A stretch of DNA of 35,284 nt, from positions 1 through 35,284 of the forward strand of contig JAIVJN010000031.1 of assembly GCA_020200025.1 (NCBI GenBank). The letters are read 5' to 3'. Shown piece by piece: positions 1 to 8,986 of this stretch. Position 1 is the first letter of the stretch; each line of letters begins with the position of its first letter. The notes under the pieces are model-generated. The model did no database searches and was not told where the DNA came from. It saw only the letters and a list, made by a program, of their open reading frames with translations. The DNA comes from Acidobacteriota bacterium (lineage in GTDB: Bacteria; Acidobacteriota; Vicinamibacteria; Vicinamibacterales; UBA2999). The translations under genes were made by a program, and so were the position numbers.

Positions 1-52
1 TTCGGCTCCGCTTCGCTAGTGACGGCGTTGTCTTGCCCCGCTTCGCGGGGCG

Positions 53-122
53 TAGACATCTCCTCAGGCAACACGGAAAAACTTGCTTCATTCGTGACGC
101 TCTCAGCCTGAGGAGATGTCTA
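53..122. repeat. 70-bp palindromic MITE/REP-like element, copy 1 (perfect 17-bp terminal inverted repeats TAGACATCTCCTCAGGC / GCCTGAGGAGATGTCTA), preceded by hairpin GCCCCGCttcGCGGGGC
   Basis: Direct reading; second copy of the same module at 8918-8986 including the preceding GC hairpin. Confidence 0.85.
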
Positions 123-1610
123 GTACTTCGGCTGACTCGGATCCACCTGGTCGATCCACCCGAGGATGCCGCCGGTGAGATTTGCCACCCGTCCAAACCC
201 AACGCCGCGAAGAAACGCCGCCGCCTTGGCGCTGCGGGCCCCTGACTTGCACTGACACACGATGGCGGCATTCTGATCGAGCTCCTGATAGCGCTGCGGG
301 AGCTCGCCGAGCGGGATGAGGACCGACCCGGGGATGCGGTTGATTTGGTACTCCTGCGGCTCACGCACGTCGAGCACCAGGACCGGTTCGCCGGCGTCCA
401 ACTTCCGCTTGAGCTCGGTCGCCGTCAGCTCGTTCCCTAATACGCCCTCTCCCTTCTCCCCAGCGTGCGACGCATCGGGTGCGGGCGCCACCCCGCAGAA
501 CTGCTCGTAATCGATCAGCTCGCGCACGGTCGGGTGCGTGCCGCACACCGGGCAGTCGGGATCCTTGCGCAGCTTGAGCTCGCGGAAACGCATCCTCAGC
601 GCGTCGAAGATCAGGAACCGTCCGATCAACGGCTCACCTTTGCCGAGAATCAACTTGATCGTCTCGGTGGCTTGAATGGTGCCGATGACGCCGGGCAGCA
701 CGCCCAGCACGCCACCTTCGGCGCAACTTGGCACCAACCCGGGTGGGGGCGGCTCCGGGTACAAGCACCGGTAGCACGGACCCTCCTTGGTGGCGAAGAC
801 CGATGCCTGGCCTTCGAACCGGAAGATGCTGCCGTACGCATTCGGTTTACCGAGCAGCACACAAGCATCGTTGACCAGGTAGCGGGTCGGGAAGTTGTCG
901 GTCCCGTCGAGGATCACGTCGTAGCCGGCGAAGAGGTCGAGGGCGTTCTCGGAGCTGAGCGCCGTCTCATACATCTGAATCTCCACACCAGGATTGAGCG
1001 CGTTCAGGCGTGTCTTGGCCGACTCGAGCTTCGATCGGCCGACATCGGCGGTGCCATGCAGAAGCTGCCGCTGCAGGTTGCTGAGATCGACGACGTCGAA
1101 GTCGACGATGCCGAGGGTGCCGACGCCGGCGGCCGCCAGATACATCGCCGCTGGCGACCCTAGCCCGCCCGCACCGATACACAACACTTTGGCGGCTTTC
1201 AGCGCCCGCTGCCCGTCCATCCCCACTTCCGGCAGGATCAGGTGACGGCTGTATCGCCGGATCTCGTCGGCCGAAAGCGCCGGCAGCGATGGCGCTTCAA
1301 CGCCGGCCGCGGTCTCCTGCGCGGCGGAGTGGGGTGCGCCGCCCGCGACCGACGGGATGATGCTGACCGTATCGCCACTCTTCACCGGCGTCCGATCCTT
1401 CTGCAAATACCTGATGTCATCGTCGTTCACGTAGACGTTGACAAAGCTGCGCAACTTGCCGTCTTCGGTGAACAGATGCGGCCGCAACCCTGAAAATCGG
1501 GACGTCAAGCCGGCAAGGAGCTCGCCGACCGTGGCACCATCGACCTCGACGCTCTCGAGCTTGTCGGTGAACGCGCGGAGCGGTGTGGGAATGTGAATCT
1601 TGACAGCCAT
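120..1610 (-). CDS. Fusion protein: ubiquitin-like MoaD/ThiS/CysO domain + MoeB/ThiF E1-like adenylyltransferase + C-terminal rhodanese
   Basis: N-term MAVKIHIPTPLRAF...IIPSVAGG (beta-grasp, GG), then YSRHLILPEVGMDGQ..GAGGLGSPAAMYLAAAGVG, CxxC pairs (CYRC, CPVC), and rhodanese DVREPQEY..CQCKSGARS. Start placed at ATG 1610 rather than the ORF-track 1943. Confidence 0.9.
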   Translation of the reverse strand: MAVKIHIPTPLRAFTDKLESVEVDGATVGELLAGLTSRFSGLRPHLFTEDGKLRSFVNVYVNDDDIRYLQKDRTPVKSGDTVSIIPSVAGGAPHSAAQETAAGVEAPSLPALSADEIRRYSRHLILPEVGMDGQRALKAAKVLCIGAGGLGSPAAMYLAAAGVGTLGIVDFDVVDLSNLQRQLLHGTADVGRSKLESAKTRLNALNPGVEIQMYETALSSENALDLFAGYDVILDGTDNFPTRYLVNDACVLLGKPNAYGSIFRFEGQASVFATKEGPCYRCLYPEPPPPGLVPSCAEGGVLGVLPGVIGTIQATETIKLILGKGEPLIGRFLIFDALRMRFRELKLRKDPDCPVCGTHPTVRELIDYEQFCGVAPAPDASHAGEKGEGVLGNELTATELKRKLDAGEPVLVLDVREPQEYQINRIPGSVLIPLGELPQRYQELDQNAAIVCQCKSGARSAKAAAFLRGVGFGRVANLTGGILGWIDQVDPSQPKY

Positions 1611-1692
1611 GTGTGGACTCGAGTGAATCTGGCGGCGAGACCGCAGAGCTTCGTGCCACGCGGAGCTCGTCGTGCTGCGTTGTTCAACGGGC

Positions 1693-1989
1693 TTACTGTT
1701 TGGCGACTCGTTGGTCGATGTCCACGTCTTCTGCATCGAATTGCGATCGATCCGAGCGTAGGCGCCAGGATCGCAGATCGCCGTCGCGTCCAGCCTCGAC
1801 GGCGACAATGACATAGGCGAAGACCGGCCAGGCGTGGCGTGGACCCTCATCGGTGACATTTGCCAGCGCGAGCGCCTCGTATACGACGTCGCCCCGGCCG
1901 ATGAGCGCTCCGCAACACTCATCAGGATAGGTCTCGCGGCCATGCGCCCGAATCGAGTGCTCGACGGAGCCCGACAGGCGGAGCGACAT
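1693..1989 (-). pseudogene. M67/JAMM (Mov34/MPN/PAD-1) metallopeptidase lacking the central catalytic segment (in-frame internal deletion)
   Basis: N-term SGSVEHSIRAHGRETYPDECCGALIGR and C-term HAWPVFAYVIVAVEAGRDGDLRSWRLR match the family, but the HxHP...SxxD region is absent; TGATG overlap with upstream cysM. Confidence 0.75.
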
Positions 1990-2987
1990 CAGCTCACGTC
2001 CTGCTCGGGCGCATGGTGCGTGGCCGACCGTTCCCCATCGCGATCCATTTCGTCCCAGAAGCGTTCCGACAAGTATTTCTCTCCCCCGTCGCAGAAGATG
2101 ACGACGATGACGGGCGAAGGCGTTCGACGATGGTCGAGGTGCCGCGCCAGCTCGAGCGCGCCGGCAAGGTTGGCGCCGCTCGAGACCCCGAGCAGCAGCC
2201 CTTCTTCGCGCGCGAGCCGGCGCGTGAGCGCGTACGCCTGCTCGGTGCCAACGCGAAGATCGATGGTCGCGAGACCCGGATCATAGATGCCCGGCACGAT
2301 GGCCGACTCCATGTGCTTCAAGCCTTCGAGTCCGTGCAGCGGCGAGTCCGGCTGCACCGACGCGAGCACCGCCGGCGAGCCTGAATCGCGCAGGAAGCGG
2401 CCGACACCCATGAACGTTCCGCTCGTGCCCAGTCCCGCGACAAAGTGCGTCAGCCGGCCGCGGGTCTGTTCGACGATCTCCGGGCCCGTCGACTCGTAGT
2501 GCGCGCGCCAGTTGCCGTCGTTGTTGTACTGGTCGGCGTAAAAATAACGCTCGGGATGCTTCGCGTAGAGAGCTCGCGCGGCGACGATCGCCCCGTCCGA
2601 GGCCTGCATCGGATCGGTGAAGACGATCTCGGCGCCGTAGGCGCGCAAGATGCGCTTCCGCTCAGGCGTGACGTTGGCCGGGACACACAGGGTGACACCG
2701 AAGCCGAGCGCGGCTCCGATCATCGCGTAGGCGATGCCCGTGTTGCCAGAGGTGGCATCGAGCAAGCGTCGCCCCGAACCGAGCGCCCCGCTGCGCAACG
2801 CGTCGCGCACCATCCACCAGGCGGGTCGGTCTTTCACCGAGCCGCCGGGATTCTGCCACTCAGCTTTGGCGTAGAGCTCCACGCCGGGCACATCGCGCTC
2901 GATATGGTTGAGCCGCACGAGCGGCGTGCGCCCGATGGCATCCACGACCGTGGTGGCCTCAGCGGCGTAGCTCGAAATTGTCCCCAT
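1989..2987 (-). CDS. cysM: PLP-dependent cysteine synthase, CysM/O-phosphoserine sulfhydrylase-like
   Basis: GRTPLVRLN, NPGGSVKDRPA, TSGNTGIAYA, GLGTSGTFMGVGRFLR motifs; alternative GTG start at 3011. Confidence 0.85.
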   Translation of the reverse strand: MGTISSYAAEATTVVDAIGRTPLVRLNHIERDVPGVELYAKAEWQNPGGSVKDRPAWWMVRDALRSGALGSGRRLLDATSGNTGIAYAMIGAALGFGVTLCVPANVTPERKRILRAYGAEIVFTDPMQASDGAIVAARALYAKHPERYFYADQYNNDGNWRAHYESTGPEIVEQTRGRLTHFVAGLGTSGTFMGVGRFLRDSGSPAVLASVQPDSPLHGLEGLKHMESAIVPGIYDPGLATIDLRVGTEQAYALTRRLAREEGLLLGVSSGANLAGALELARHLDHRRTPSPVIVVIFCDGGEKYLSERFWDEMDRDGERSATHHAPEQDVS

Positions 2988-3070
2988 GATATCCGACTCG
3001 TTCGGTCTCACTTAGATTACCCTCGGGAGACGCACGGCGCAATCCACGGCCGTAGACCGACGAGCTTGAG

Positions 3071-3733
3071 GTGTCCATCGACTACGAAAAGGGACGGCGA
3101 CACCTCATGCGGCGCGATCCTGTGCTTGCGCGGATCATCCGCCGAGTCGGTCCCTGCGGGCTCGGAGCCTTGCCCGATCGCGACGCGTTCGTGTCGCTCT
3201 TGGAAGCCATTGCTTCGCAGCAGTTGTCGGCGAAGGCCGCCGACACGATCTTTTGCCGCTTTTGTGACCTCTTCCCGCCCGATCGCAGCCCCGACCCGGC
3301 GCGGATCGCGCGCCTCGACGATGCGGCGATACGAGCGGCCGGCTTCAGCGGTGCAAAGATCGGCTACGTGCGCGACCTCGCGGCGCATGTCGCCGACGGG
3401 CGTCTCGATCTCGCGGCTCTGGAGAGCGCGAGCGACGCCGACGTGATGGCGATGCTCACGCGCGTGAAAGGCATCGGCCGCTGGACCGCCGAGATGTTCC
3501 TGATCTTCCGGCTGAAGCGGCCGGATGTCTTCGCGGTCGACGACCTCGGGCTGGTGAATGCGGTTCAGCGCGCGTATGCGCTGCGCGCGCGCCCCTCGCC
3601 CCGCCGACTCGACGCCATCAGCGAGGGCTGGCGACCCTACCGGTCGCTGGCATCGTGGTATCTGTGGAAGAGTCTGGCACTTCCCGCCGAATCGGCGGCT
3701 CGTGCGGTCACTTCACGCCAACGGTCAACGTGA
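3071..3733 (+). CDS. DNA-3-methyladenine glycosylase II (AlkA-like, HhH-GPD)
   Basis: SLLEAIASQQLSAKAADTI, HhH-GPD VKGIGRWTAEMFLIF..VDDLGL. Confidence 0.85.
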   Translation: MSIDYEKGRRHLMRRDPVLARIIRRVGPCGLGALPDRDAFVSLLEAIASQQLSAKAADTIFCRFCDLFPPDRSPDPARIARLDDAAIRAAGFSGAKIGYVRDLAAHVADGRLDLAALESASDADVMAMLTRVKGIGRWTAEMFLIFRLKRPDVFAVDDLGLVNAVQRAYALRARPSPRRLDAISEGWRPYRSLASWYLWKSLALPAESAARAVTSRQRST

Positions 3734-4210
3734 CCTGACCGCGTATTTCGATTTCCCCGGCCGCCACCGGCGTCGTCTGACGCGCCTCGTCGACGGCCAT
3801 ACGCGCCATCATCATCGATTGAGGCGGCGGAACGACACGCGCACTCGATTCTTCGATGCGGACGATGCGGCCTACCGCCGCACCGGCGCCGGCCGCGACG
3901 GCCTCGGCGCGTGCTCGGGCATCGACGACCGCAAGCCGCAGGGCGTCGCGCTCGATGGCGTCTCGCTGCTTCAGGTCGAAACGGAGACCGTGGATCGACG
4001 TCGCGCCCGTGCCAACTCTTTGGGCTGACGCGAACGATTCTCCGCCCCGATGGTGACCCAGGCGCGATCGGGCGCGGACTTGACCACGCCTTCCCCGGTT
4101 ACGACGATGACCGGTTCTGCGGGCGGCGTCTGGGCAGCGGCGCCTCCGGGCGCGCCGTTGACGAGCAGCAGCGAGACAATCACGACGGCAGGGCGGCACA
4201 ACACAATCAC
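3708..4210 (-). pseudogene. SIMPL/DUF541-domain secreted protein, internally deleted and frameshifted
   Basis: N-term half (signal peptide, PVIVVTGEGVVKSAPDRAWVTIGAENRSRQPKE) and C-term half (GTGATSIHGLRFDLKQRDAIERDALRLAVVDARARAEAVA) lie in different frames, abutting near 4000-4020. Confidence 0.75.
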
Positions 4211-4231
4211 GTCCTTCCCAAGGGTGGCTCT

Positions 4232-4294
4232 TAGACCGTTATGCGGCCCGTAACGAGAATTTCGTACCCATTTGTGAATCCGCATAACGGTCTA
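4232..4294. repeat. 63-bp palindromic element with perfect 15-bp terminal inverted repeats TAGACCGTTATGCGG / CCGCATAACGGTCTA
   Basis: Direct reading. Confidence 0.85.
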
Positions 4295-4323
4295 GACGGG
4301 CAGAGCGCGTCGAAGGCAACGAG

Positions 4324-4376
4324 AACTAGCCAAGGGCAAACTGACGGGATATCAAGGGCAAAGCCCTTGGCTAGTT
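4324..4376. repeat. 53-bp palindromic element with perfect 14-bp inverted repeats AACTAGCCAAGGGC / GCCCTTGGCTAGTT
   Basis: Direct reading; internal CAAGGGCAAA repeat. Confidence 0.85.
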
Positions 4377-4389
4377 TAGACGCCACCTT

Positions 4390-4435
4390 GGGGCTGGTCG
4401 GGCGGGTCGGGTTGCGCATCAGGCGGGTCGGGCTG
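4390..4435 (+). repeat. G-rich low-complexity spacer with G-quadruplex-type pattern (GGGGCTGGTCGGGCGGGTCGGG)
   Basis: Direct reading of G-tracts. Confidence 0.6.
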
Positions 4436-4456
4436 GCCCGATAACGCCCAATCCGC

Positions 4457-5257
4457 CTAGGCCTTTCGATCGTCGCTGTACGCGACGCGGAAACCGATGC
4501 TGTAGGCATAGGTATCGACCGGCACCTCGTGACGATGCGCGCAGCGGAGTTGGCGCACGTCATGAGTCACCCACGAGCCGCCTCTGACGAGGCGTAGCCG
4601 CCCGATGGACGGTCCTCGCGGATTGCGCTGGTCACCGTTGCGATAGGCGTCGGGGCGATACCAGTCCGCCACCCATTCCCACACATTGCCAACCATATCG
4701 GAAAGGTCGAACGCGTTCGACGGATAGCTGCCGACGGGTCGCGTCCCACGATGGCGCTTCAGCGCGGGCTCGGGGAGGAAGTTGGCGCGCGAGGGGTCGA
4801 TGTCGTCGCCCCAGGGATAGTGACGGCCGTCGACGCCACCACGGGCCGCACGCTCCCACTCGGCTTCGGTGGCGAGCCGCACTGGCTGTCCAATCTGCTC
4901 GCCGAGCCACCGACAGTACATTGCGGCATCCGTGTAGGCCACCAGGGTGACTGGATGACGGCCTCGCTCCTTCGGCATTTTGCCGCCGCGCCAGGCGTAG
5001 GCACCGGCGAGCTCGCGAAACGCCGGCTCTTGCGCCGGGGTGACCACCCGGGGAAGCTCGCGCAGCGCCGGTACGGGATGCGGGCGCTGGCGGACGAAGT
5101 CGGCGTATTGATCGTTGGTGATGGGATGAATCGCCAGGTGGAACGCATCGACGAACACGCGGTGCGCCGGCCGTTCGTCCTCGTCGCCATCGTCGGCGCC
5201 CATCGTAAACTCGCCCGCCGGGACTCGCACAAAGCGAGGGAGCAGCTCGTCAGCCAT
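4457..5257 (-). CDS. Formylglycine-generating-enzyme/sulfatase-modifying-factor (SUMF1) fold protein
   Basis: FVRVPAGEFTMGADDGDEDERPAHRVFVDAF, RLATEAEWERAARGG, DMVGNVWEWVADWY, RLVRGGSW..GFRV. Confidence 0.85.
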   Translation of the reverse strand: MADELLPRFVRVPAGEFTMGADDGDEDERPAHRVFVDAFHLAIHPITNDQYADFVRQRPHPVPALRELPRVVTPAQEPAFRELAGAYAWRGGKMPKERGRHPVTLVAYTDAAMYCRWLGEQIGQPVRLATEAEWERAARGGVDGRHYPWGDDIDPSRANFLPEPALKRHRGTRPVGSYPSNAFDLSDMVGNVWEWVADWYRPDAYRNGDQRNPRGPSIGRLRLVRGGSWVTHDVRQLRCAHRHEVPVDTYAYSIGFRVAYSDDRKA

Positions 5258-5291
5258 TGCTGGAGTGGCACCGAAAGTATACTTTCCCGTC

Positions 5292-6446
5292 ATGAAGCTC
5301 GAACAGTTCTCCCTGGAGCGAATGCAGTCCACATGGGAGAACGTCGTGGACATCAATTTGTCGGAAAGCGGTGTCCGGCCGCTGTCCCCGCGCGAGCTAC
5401 TTGCCGGGGACGCCCGCGCGATCGATGGCCTTCTCGATCAACCTCTGCTCTACACGCAGTCGAACGGAACCCCGGAGCTGCGTTCGGCCATCGCGGCGCT
5501 GTATCCCGGCGCGTCCGAGTCGCACGTGCAGGTCACCAACGGAGGATCGGAGGCGAACTTCGTGTCTGTCTGGCGGCTCGTCGAGCCCGGCGACGAGGTA
5601 GCGATGCTGGTGCCGAACTATCTGCAAACGTGGGGCCTTGCCCGCGCGTTCGGCGCCACCATTCGCGAATGGCGGCTGATCGAGGATCGGCAGGGCGGAC
5701 GCTGGCGGCCCGACCTCGATGCGCTGGAGCGCATCGTTTCCGGGCGCACGCGACTCATCATCATCTGCACGCCCAACAACCCGACCGGCTCCCGGCTCAC
5801 GTCCGACGAGCTCGATCGCGTCGCCACCATCGCCGCACGTCACGGCACGTGGATCCTGTCCGATGAGGTGTACCGTGGAGCGGAGCTCGATGGCATCGAC
5901 ACGCCGTCGATGTGGGGTCGCTCGGAACGCGCGATCATCACCAGTGGTTTGTCGAAAGCCTACGGCCTGCCTGGACTCCGAATCGGGTGGGCGATTGCGT
6001 CCCCAGCGATGATCGAGTCGCTCTGGTCCTATCACGACTACACCACGATCGGTCCGGGCGCGCTGAGCGATCGGCTCGCGCGTGCGGCGCTCGAGCCCGC
6101 GACGTGCCAGCGCCTCATCGATCGAACGCGCGGGATCCTTCGCGCCAACCTTCCGCTGGTGGAGGAGTGGCTCACCGCTCATGAGACGGGGTTTTCGTGG
6201 ACGCGGCCCGAAGCCGGCGCCATCGTCTACGTTCGCTATCACTACCGCGTGCGCTCGACGACGCTCGTCGACCGTCTGCGCGAGACGCAAAGCGTGCTCA
6301 TCGTGCCGGGCGATCATTTCGGTATGGACGGCTATCTGCGCATCGGATACGGCGAGTCGCCGCATTACGTCCGCACCGGTCTCGCGCGGTTGGACGAGCT
6401 GCTCGCGACGCTGCCGGCCGAGGAGCGCCCAGTCTCCGCGGCATGA
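5292..6446 (+). CDS. PLP-dependent aminotransferase class I/II
   Basis: YTQSNGTPELRSAIAALY, CTPNNPTGSRL, SDEVYRG, SGLSKAYGLPGLRIGW. Confidence 0.85.
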   Translation: MKLEQFSLERMQSTWENVVDINLSESGVRPLSPRELLAGDARAIDGLLDQPLLYTQSNGTPELRSAIAALYPGASESHVQVTNGGSEANFVSVWRLVEPGDEVAMLVPNYLQTWGLARAFGATIREWRLIEDRQGGRWRPDLDALERIVSGRTRLIIICTPNNPTGSRLTSDELDRVATIAARHGTWILSDEVYRGAELDGIDTPSMWGRSERAIITSGLSKAYGLPGLRIGWAIASPAMIESLWSYHDYTTIGPGALSDRLARAALEPATCQRLIDRTRGILRANLPLVEEWLTAHETGFSWTRPEAGAIVYVRYHYRVRSTTLVDRLRETQSVLIVPGDHFGMDGYLRIGYGESPHYVRTGLARLDELLATLPAEERPVSAA

Positions 6447-7507
6447 GCCGGCCCGAGCTGGCGCTGGCGCTTGTCGGGTTTGGACACGTCGGGCAGCGCT
6501 TCTTACGGCTGCTCGACGAGGTGGCCGATCGCCTCGACTTCGACTGGCGCCTGGTGGCCATCGCGACCAGACGTCATGGATGTGCCGTGGATGCCGACGG
6601 CATCGACGCCGACCGCGCACTGGCGACGATGGAGGGGCGTCTCTCGCTCGAGCGCCTCGATCACGAGCCCCAACAGCGCAGCGGCATCGACGTCGTTCGG
6701 CGCGTCACGGACGTTCTCGCCGACGAAGCCAGCGAGGGCCGGCTCGTGACGATCGAAACAACCCTGCTCGACATCGAGCAGGGTGAGCCAGCCACGGCGC
6801 ACGTGCGCGCCTCGCTCGAAGGGCTCGCTCACGTCGTCACCGCCAACAAGGGACCCGTGGCGTTCGGGTATCGCGATCTCGAATCACTGGCGGAGTCGGT
6901 CGATCGCTTCTTTCTGTTCGAAGGCGCAGTCATGGACGGCGTGCCAGTCTTCAATCTCGTCCGCGAGACCATGCCAGGCGTCGTCGTCGAGGCGTTCCGC
7001 GGAGTGATCAACAGCACCTGCAACTACGTGCTCGCGGAGCTCGAACGTGGCACGCCCTTCGACGATGCGATTGCGGCGATGCAGGCGCAGGGCATCGCGG
7101 AAGCCGACCCCTCGCACGATGTCGATGGATGGGACGCGGCCGCAAAGACGGCAGCGCTCGCCAACGTCCTTCTCGATGCCGTCATCACGCCGCACCAAGT
7201 CGAACGAACGGGCATTCGGGATGTCACGGCGGCCGACGCGTCCGAAGCGGTCGCCAGTGGGCGCCGTATCCGGCTCGTGGCTTCTGCCGCGCGACACGGT
7301 CGCACGATCGAGGCGCGGGTCGAGCCCGAGCTGCTCGATGGCCGCGATCCACTCGCCAATCTCACCGGCACCGAGAACGCGCTCTACTTGAAGACGGATC
7401 TGCTCGGCGAAATCGGCGTCGTGCAACGTACCGGGTCGGTCGCGCAGACGGCGTATGCGCTGCTCAGCGACGTCATGAGGATCAGCCGGCGATTCCGTGA
7501 GTTGTAG
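6443..7507 (+). CDS. hom: Homoserine dehydrogenase
   Basis: ALVGFGHVGQRFLRLL, VVTANKGPVAFGYRDL, GVINSTCNYVLAELERG, AEADPSHDVDGWDAAAK; ATGA overlap with upstream CDS. Confidence 0.88.
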   Translation: MSRPELALALVGFGHVGQRFLRLLDEVADRLDFDWRLVAIATRRHGCAVDADGIDADRALATMEGRLSLERLDHEPQQRSGIDVVRRVTDVLADEASEGRLVTIETTLLDIEQGEPATAHVRASLEGLAHVVTANKGPVAFGYRDLESLAESVDRFFLFEGAVMDGVPVFNLVRETMPGVVVEAFRGVINSTCNYVLAELERGTPFDDAIAAMQAQGIAEADPSHDVDGWDAAAKTAALANVLLDAVITPHQVERTGIRDVTAADASEAVASGRRIRLVASAARHGRTIEARVEPELLDGRDPLANLTGTENALYLKTDLLGEIGVVQRTGSVAQTAYALLSDVMRISRRFREL

Positions 7508-7552
7508 GCGACACCGCGCCTCGGTTTTCCTCTTTATTCGTACAATAGCCGG

Positions 7553-8740
7553 ATGACCGCACCGCTCGAGGGCGTGACGGTGCTCGACCTGACGCGCGTG
7601 CTGTCCGGTCCGTATTGCACCATGGTGTTGGGCGATCTTGGCGCCCGCATCATCAAGCTGGAGCATCCAGCCCGCGGCGACGACACGCGCCACTGGGGAC
7701 CGCCGTTCCTAGCCGATCAGAGCGCCTATTTCCTGAGCATCAATCGCAACAAGGAGAGCCTCACGCTCGACTTCAAGCACGTGGACGCCGGCGAGGTTCT
7801 CGCGCGGCTGCTGCCGCGGGTCGACGTCCTGGTCGAGAACTTCCGTCCGGGGACGCTCGATGGATGCGAGCTCGATGCGGACACGCTGCTCCAGCGGTTT
7901 CCGCGTCTCGTGTACTGCTCGATTTCCGGATACGGCCAGACCGGTCCGCGCTCGCGCGAGCCGGGCTACGATGCGGTGATTCAGGCCGAGGGCGGCTTGA
8001 TGAGCGTGACGGGCGATGCCGACGGTCCGGCGTTCCGCCTCGGTGTGGCCATCTCCGACATCACCGCGGGTCTCTTCGCGGCGCAAGGGGTGCTGGCCGC
8101 CCTTCTGGCCCGCGAGCGTACGGGACGCGGCCAGCTCGTCGACGTCGGCATGCTCGACTCGACCGCTGCCCTTCTCACCTATCAAGCCGCCATCCATTTT
8201 GCGACCGGTCAGCCACCGGCGCGCATGGGCAACCGACATCCGACGATTGCGCCCTACGAGACATTCACGGCAACGGATGGCGAAGTGGTCGTGGCAGTCG
8301 GCAACGATGCCATCTGGCGCCGCTTTTGTGCCGCTGCCGGCTTGGACGGCCTCGCCGAGGATCACCGCTTTGCAACGAACCGTGGACGGTTGACGAATTA
8401 CACCGAGCTCAGGCCGATCCTGGCCGAGCGGCTCGGCACGAGGTCACGCGCCGAATGGCTCACACGCTTCACCGCGGCGGGCGTGCCGTGCGGGTCCGTG
8501 CGGAGCGTCGGCGAGGTCCTCGCGGATCCGCACCTGGCCTCGCGACAGATGATCCACGCGCTGCCGCACCCGACGGCCGGATTCGTGCAGGTGATCGGAT
8601 CGCCGCTCAAGCTCTCGGACACACCCACGAGCGTGCGTACGGCTCCGCCCGTCCTCGGACAGCACACCGAGTCGATCCTGTCGGAGCTCGGGTTCGGGTC
8701 GACGGCGATTGACGGGTTGCGATCAGCTGGAGCGGTCTAG
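7553..8740 (+). CDS. CaiB/BaiF-family CoA transferase (family III)
   Basis: PLEGVTVLDLTRVLSGPYCTMVLGDLGARIIKLEHPARGDDTR..NRNKESLTLD. Confidence 0.9.
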   Translation: MTAPLEGVTVLDLTRVLSGPYCTMVLGDLGARIIKLEHPARGDDTRHWGPPFLADQSAYFLSINRNKESLTLDFKHVDAGEVLARLLPRVDVLVENFRPGTLDGCELDADTLLQRFPRLVYCSISGYGQTGPRSREPGYDAVIQAEGGLMSVTGDADGPAFRLGVAISDITAGLFAAQGVLAALLARERTGRGQLVDVGMLDSTAALLTYQAAIHFATGQPPARMGNRHPTIAPYETFTATDGEVVVAVGNDAIWRRFCAAAGLDGLAEDHRFATNRGRLTNYTELRPILAERLGTRSRAEWLTRFTAAGVPCGSVRSVGEVLADPHLASRQMIHALPHPTAGFVQVIGSPLKLSDTPTSVRTAPPVLGQHTESILSELGFGSTAIDGLRSAGAV

Positions 8741-8828
8741 CGGCTGATGAAAAGCCGAGCCTTGAAGTCAAGAGGCACAAGGCCGCCTCTTGCCTGGCCT
8801 ACTCCGGTTGCTGGGTTTTTCACCAACC

Positions 8829-8887
8829 TGGCAGCGAAGCTTCGCCCCGAACCGCCAAGAGATCAGCGGGGCTGCGCTTCGCTGCCA
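8829..8887. repeat. Imperfect inverted repeat, about 21-bp arms (TGGCAGCGAAGCTTCGCCCCG / CGGGGCTGCGCTTCGCTGCCA)
   Basis: Direct reading; upstream of the 8918 element. Confidence 0.75.
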
Positions 8888-8917
8888 TAGTATTGTTTTG
8901 CCCCGCCTCGCGGGGCC

Positions 8918-8986
8918 TAGACATCTCCTGAGGCCATTCGGGAAATTAGCTTCATTCACAACGCTCCCAGCCTTAGGAGATGTCTA
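8918..8986. repeat. 69-bp palindromic MITE/REP-like element, copy 2 (TAGACATCTCCTGAGGC / GCCTTAGGAGATGTCTA), preceded by hairpin GCCCCGCctcGCGGGGC at 8900-8916
   Basis: Direct reading; matches copy at 53-122. Confidence 0.85.

Noticed and set aside
4457-5257. Active formylglycine-generating enzyme
   Set aside because: Fold motifs present, but the C-terminal segment RGGSWVTHDVRQLRCAHRHEVP lacks the usual pair of catalytic cysteines, so only the fold family is called.
5397-6620. 407-aa minus-strand ORF opposite the aminotransferase
   Set aside because: Shadow ORF with no motifs.
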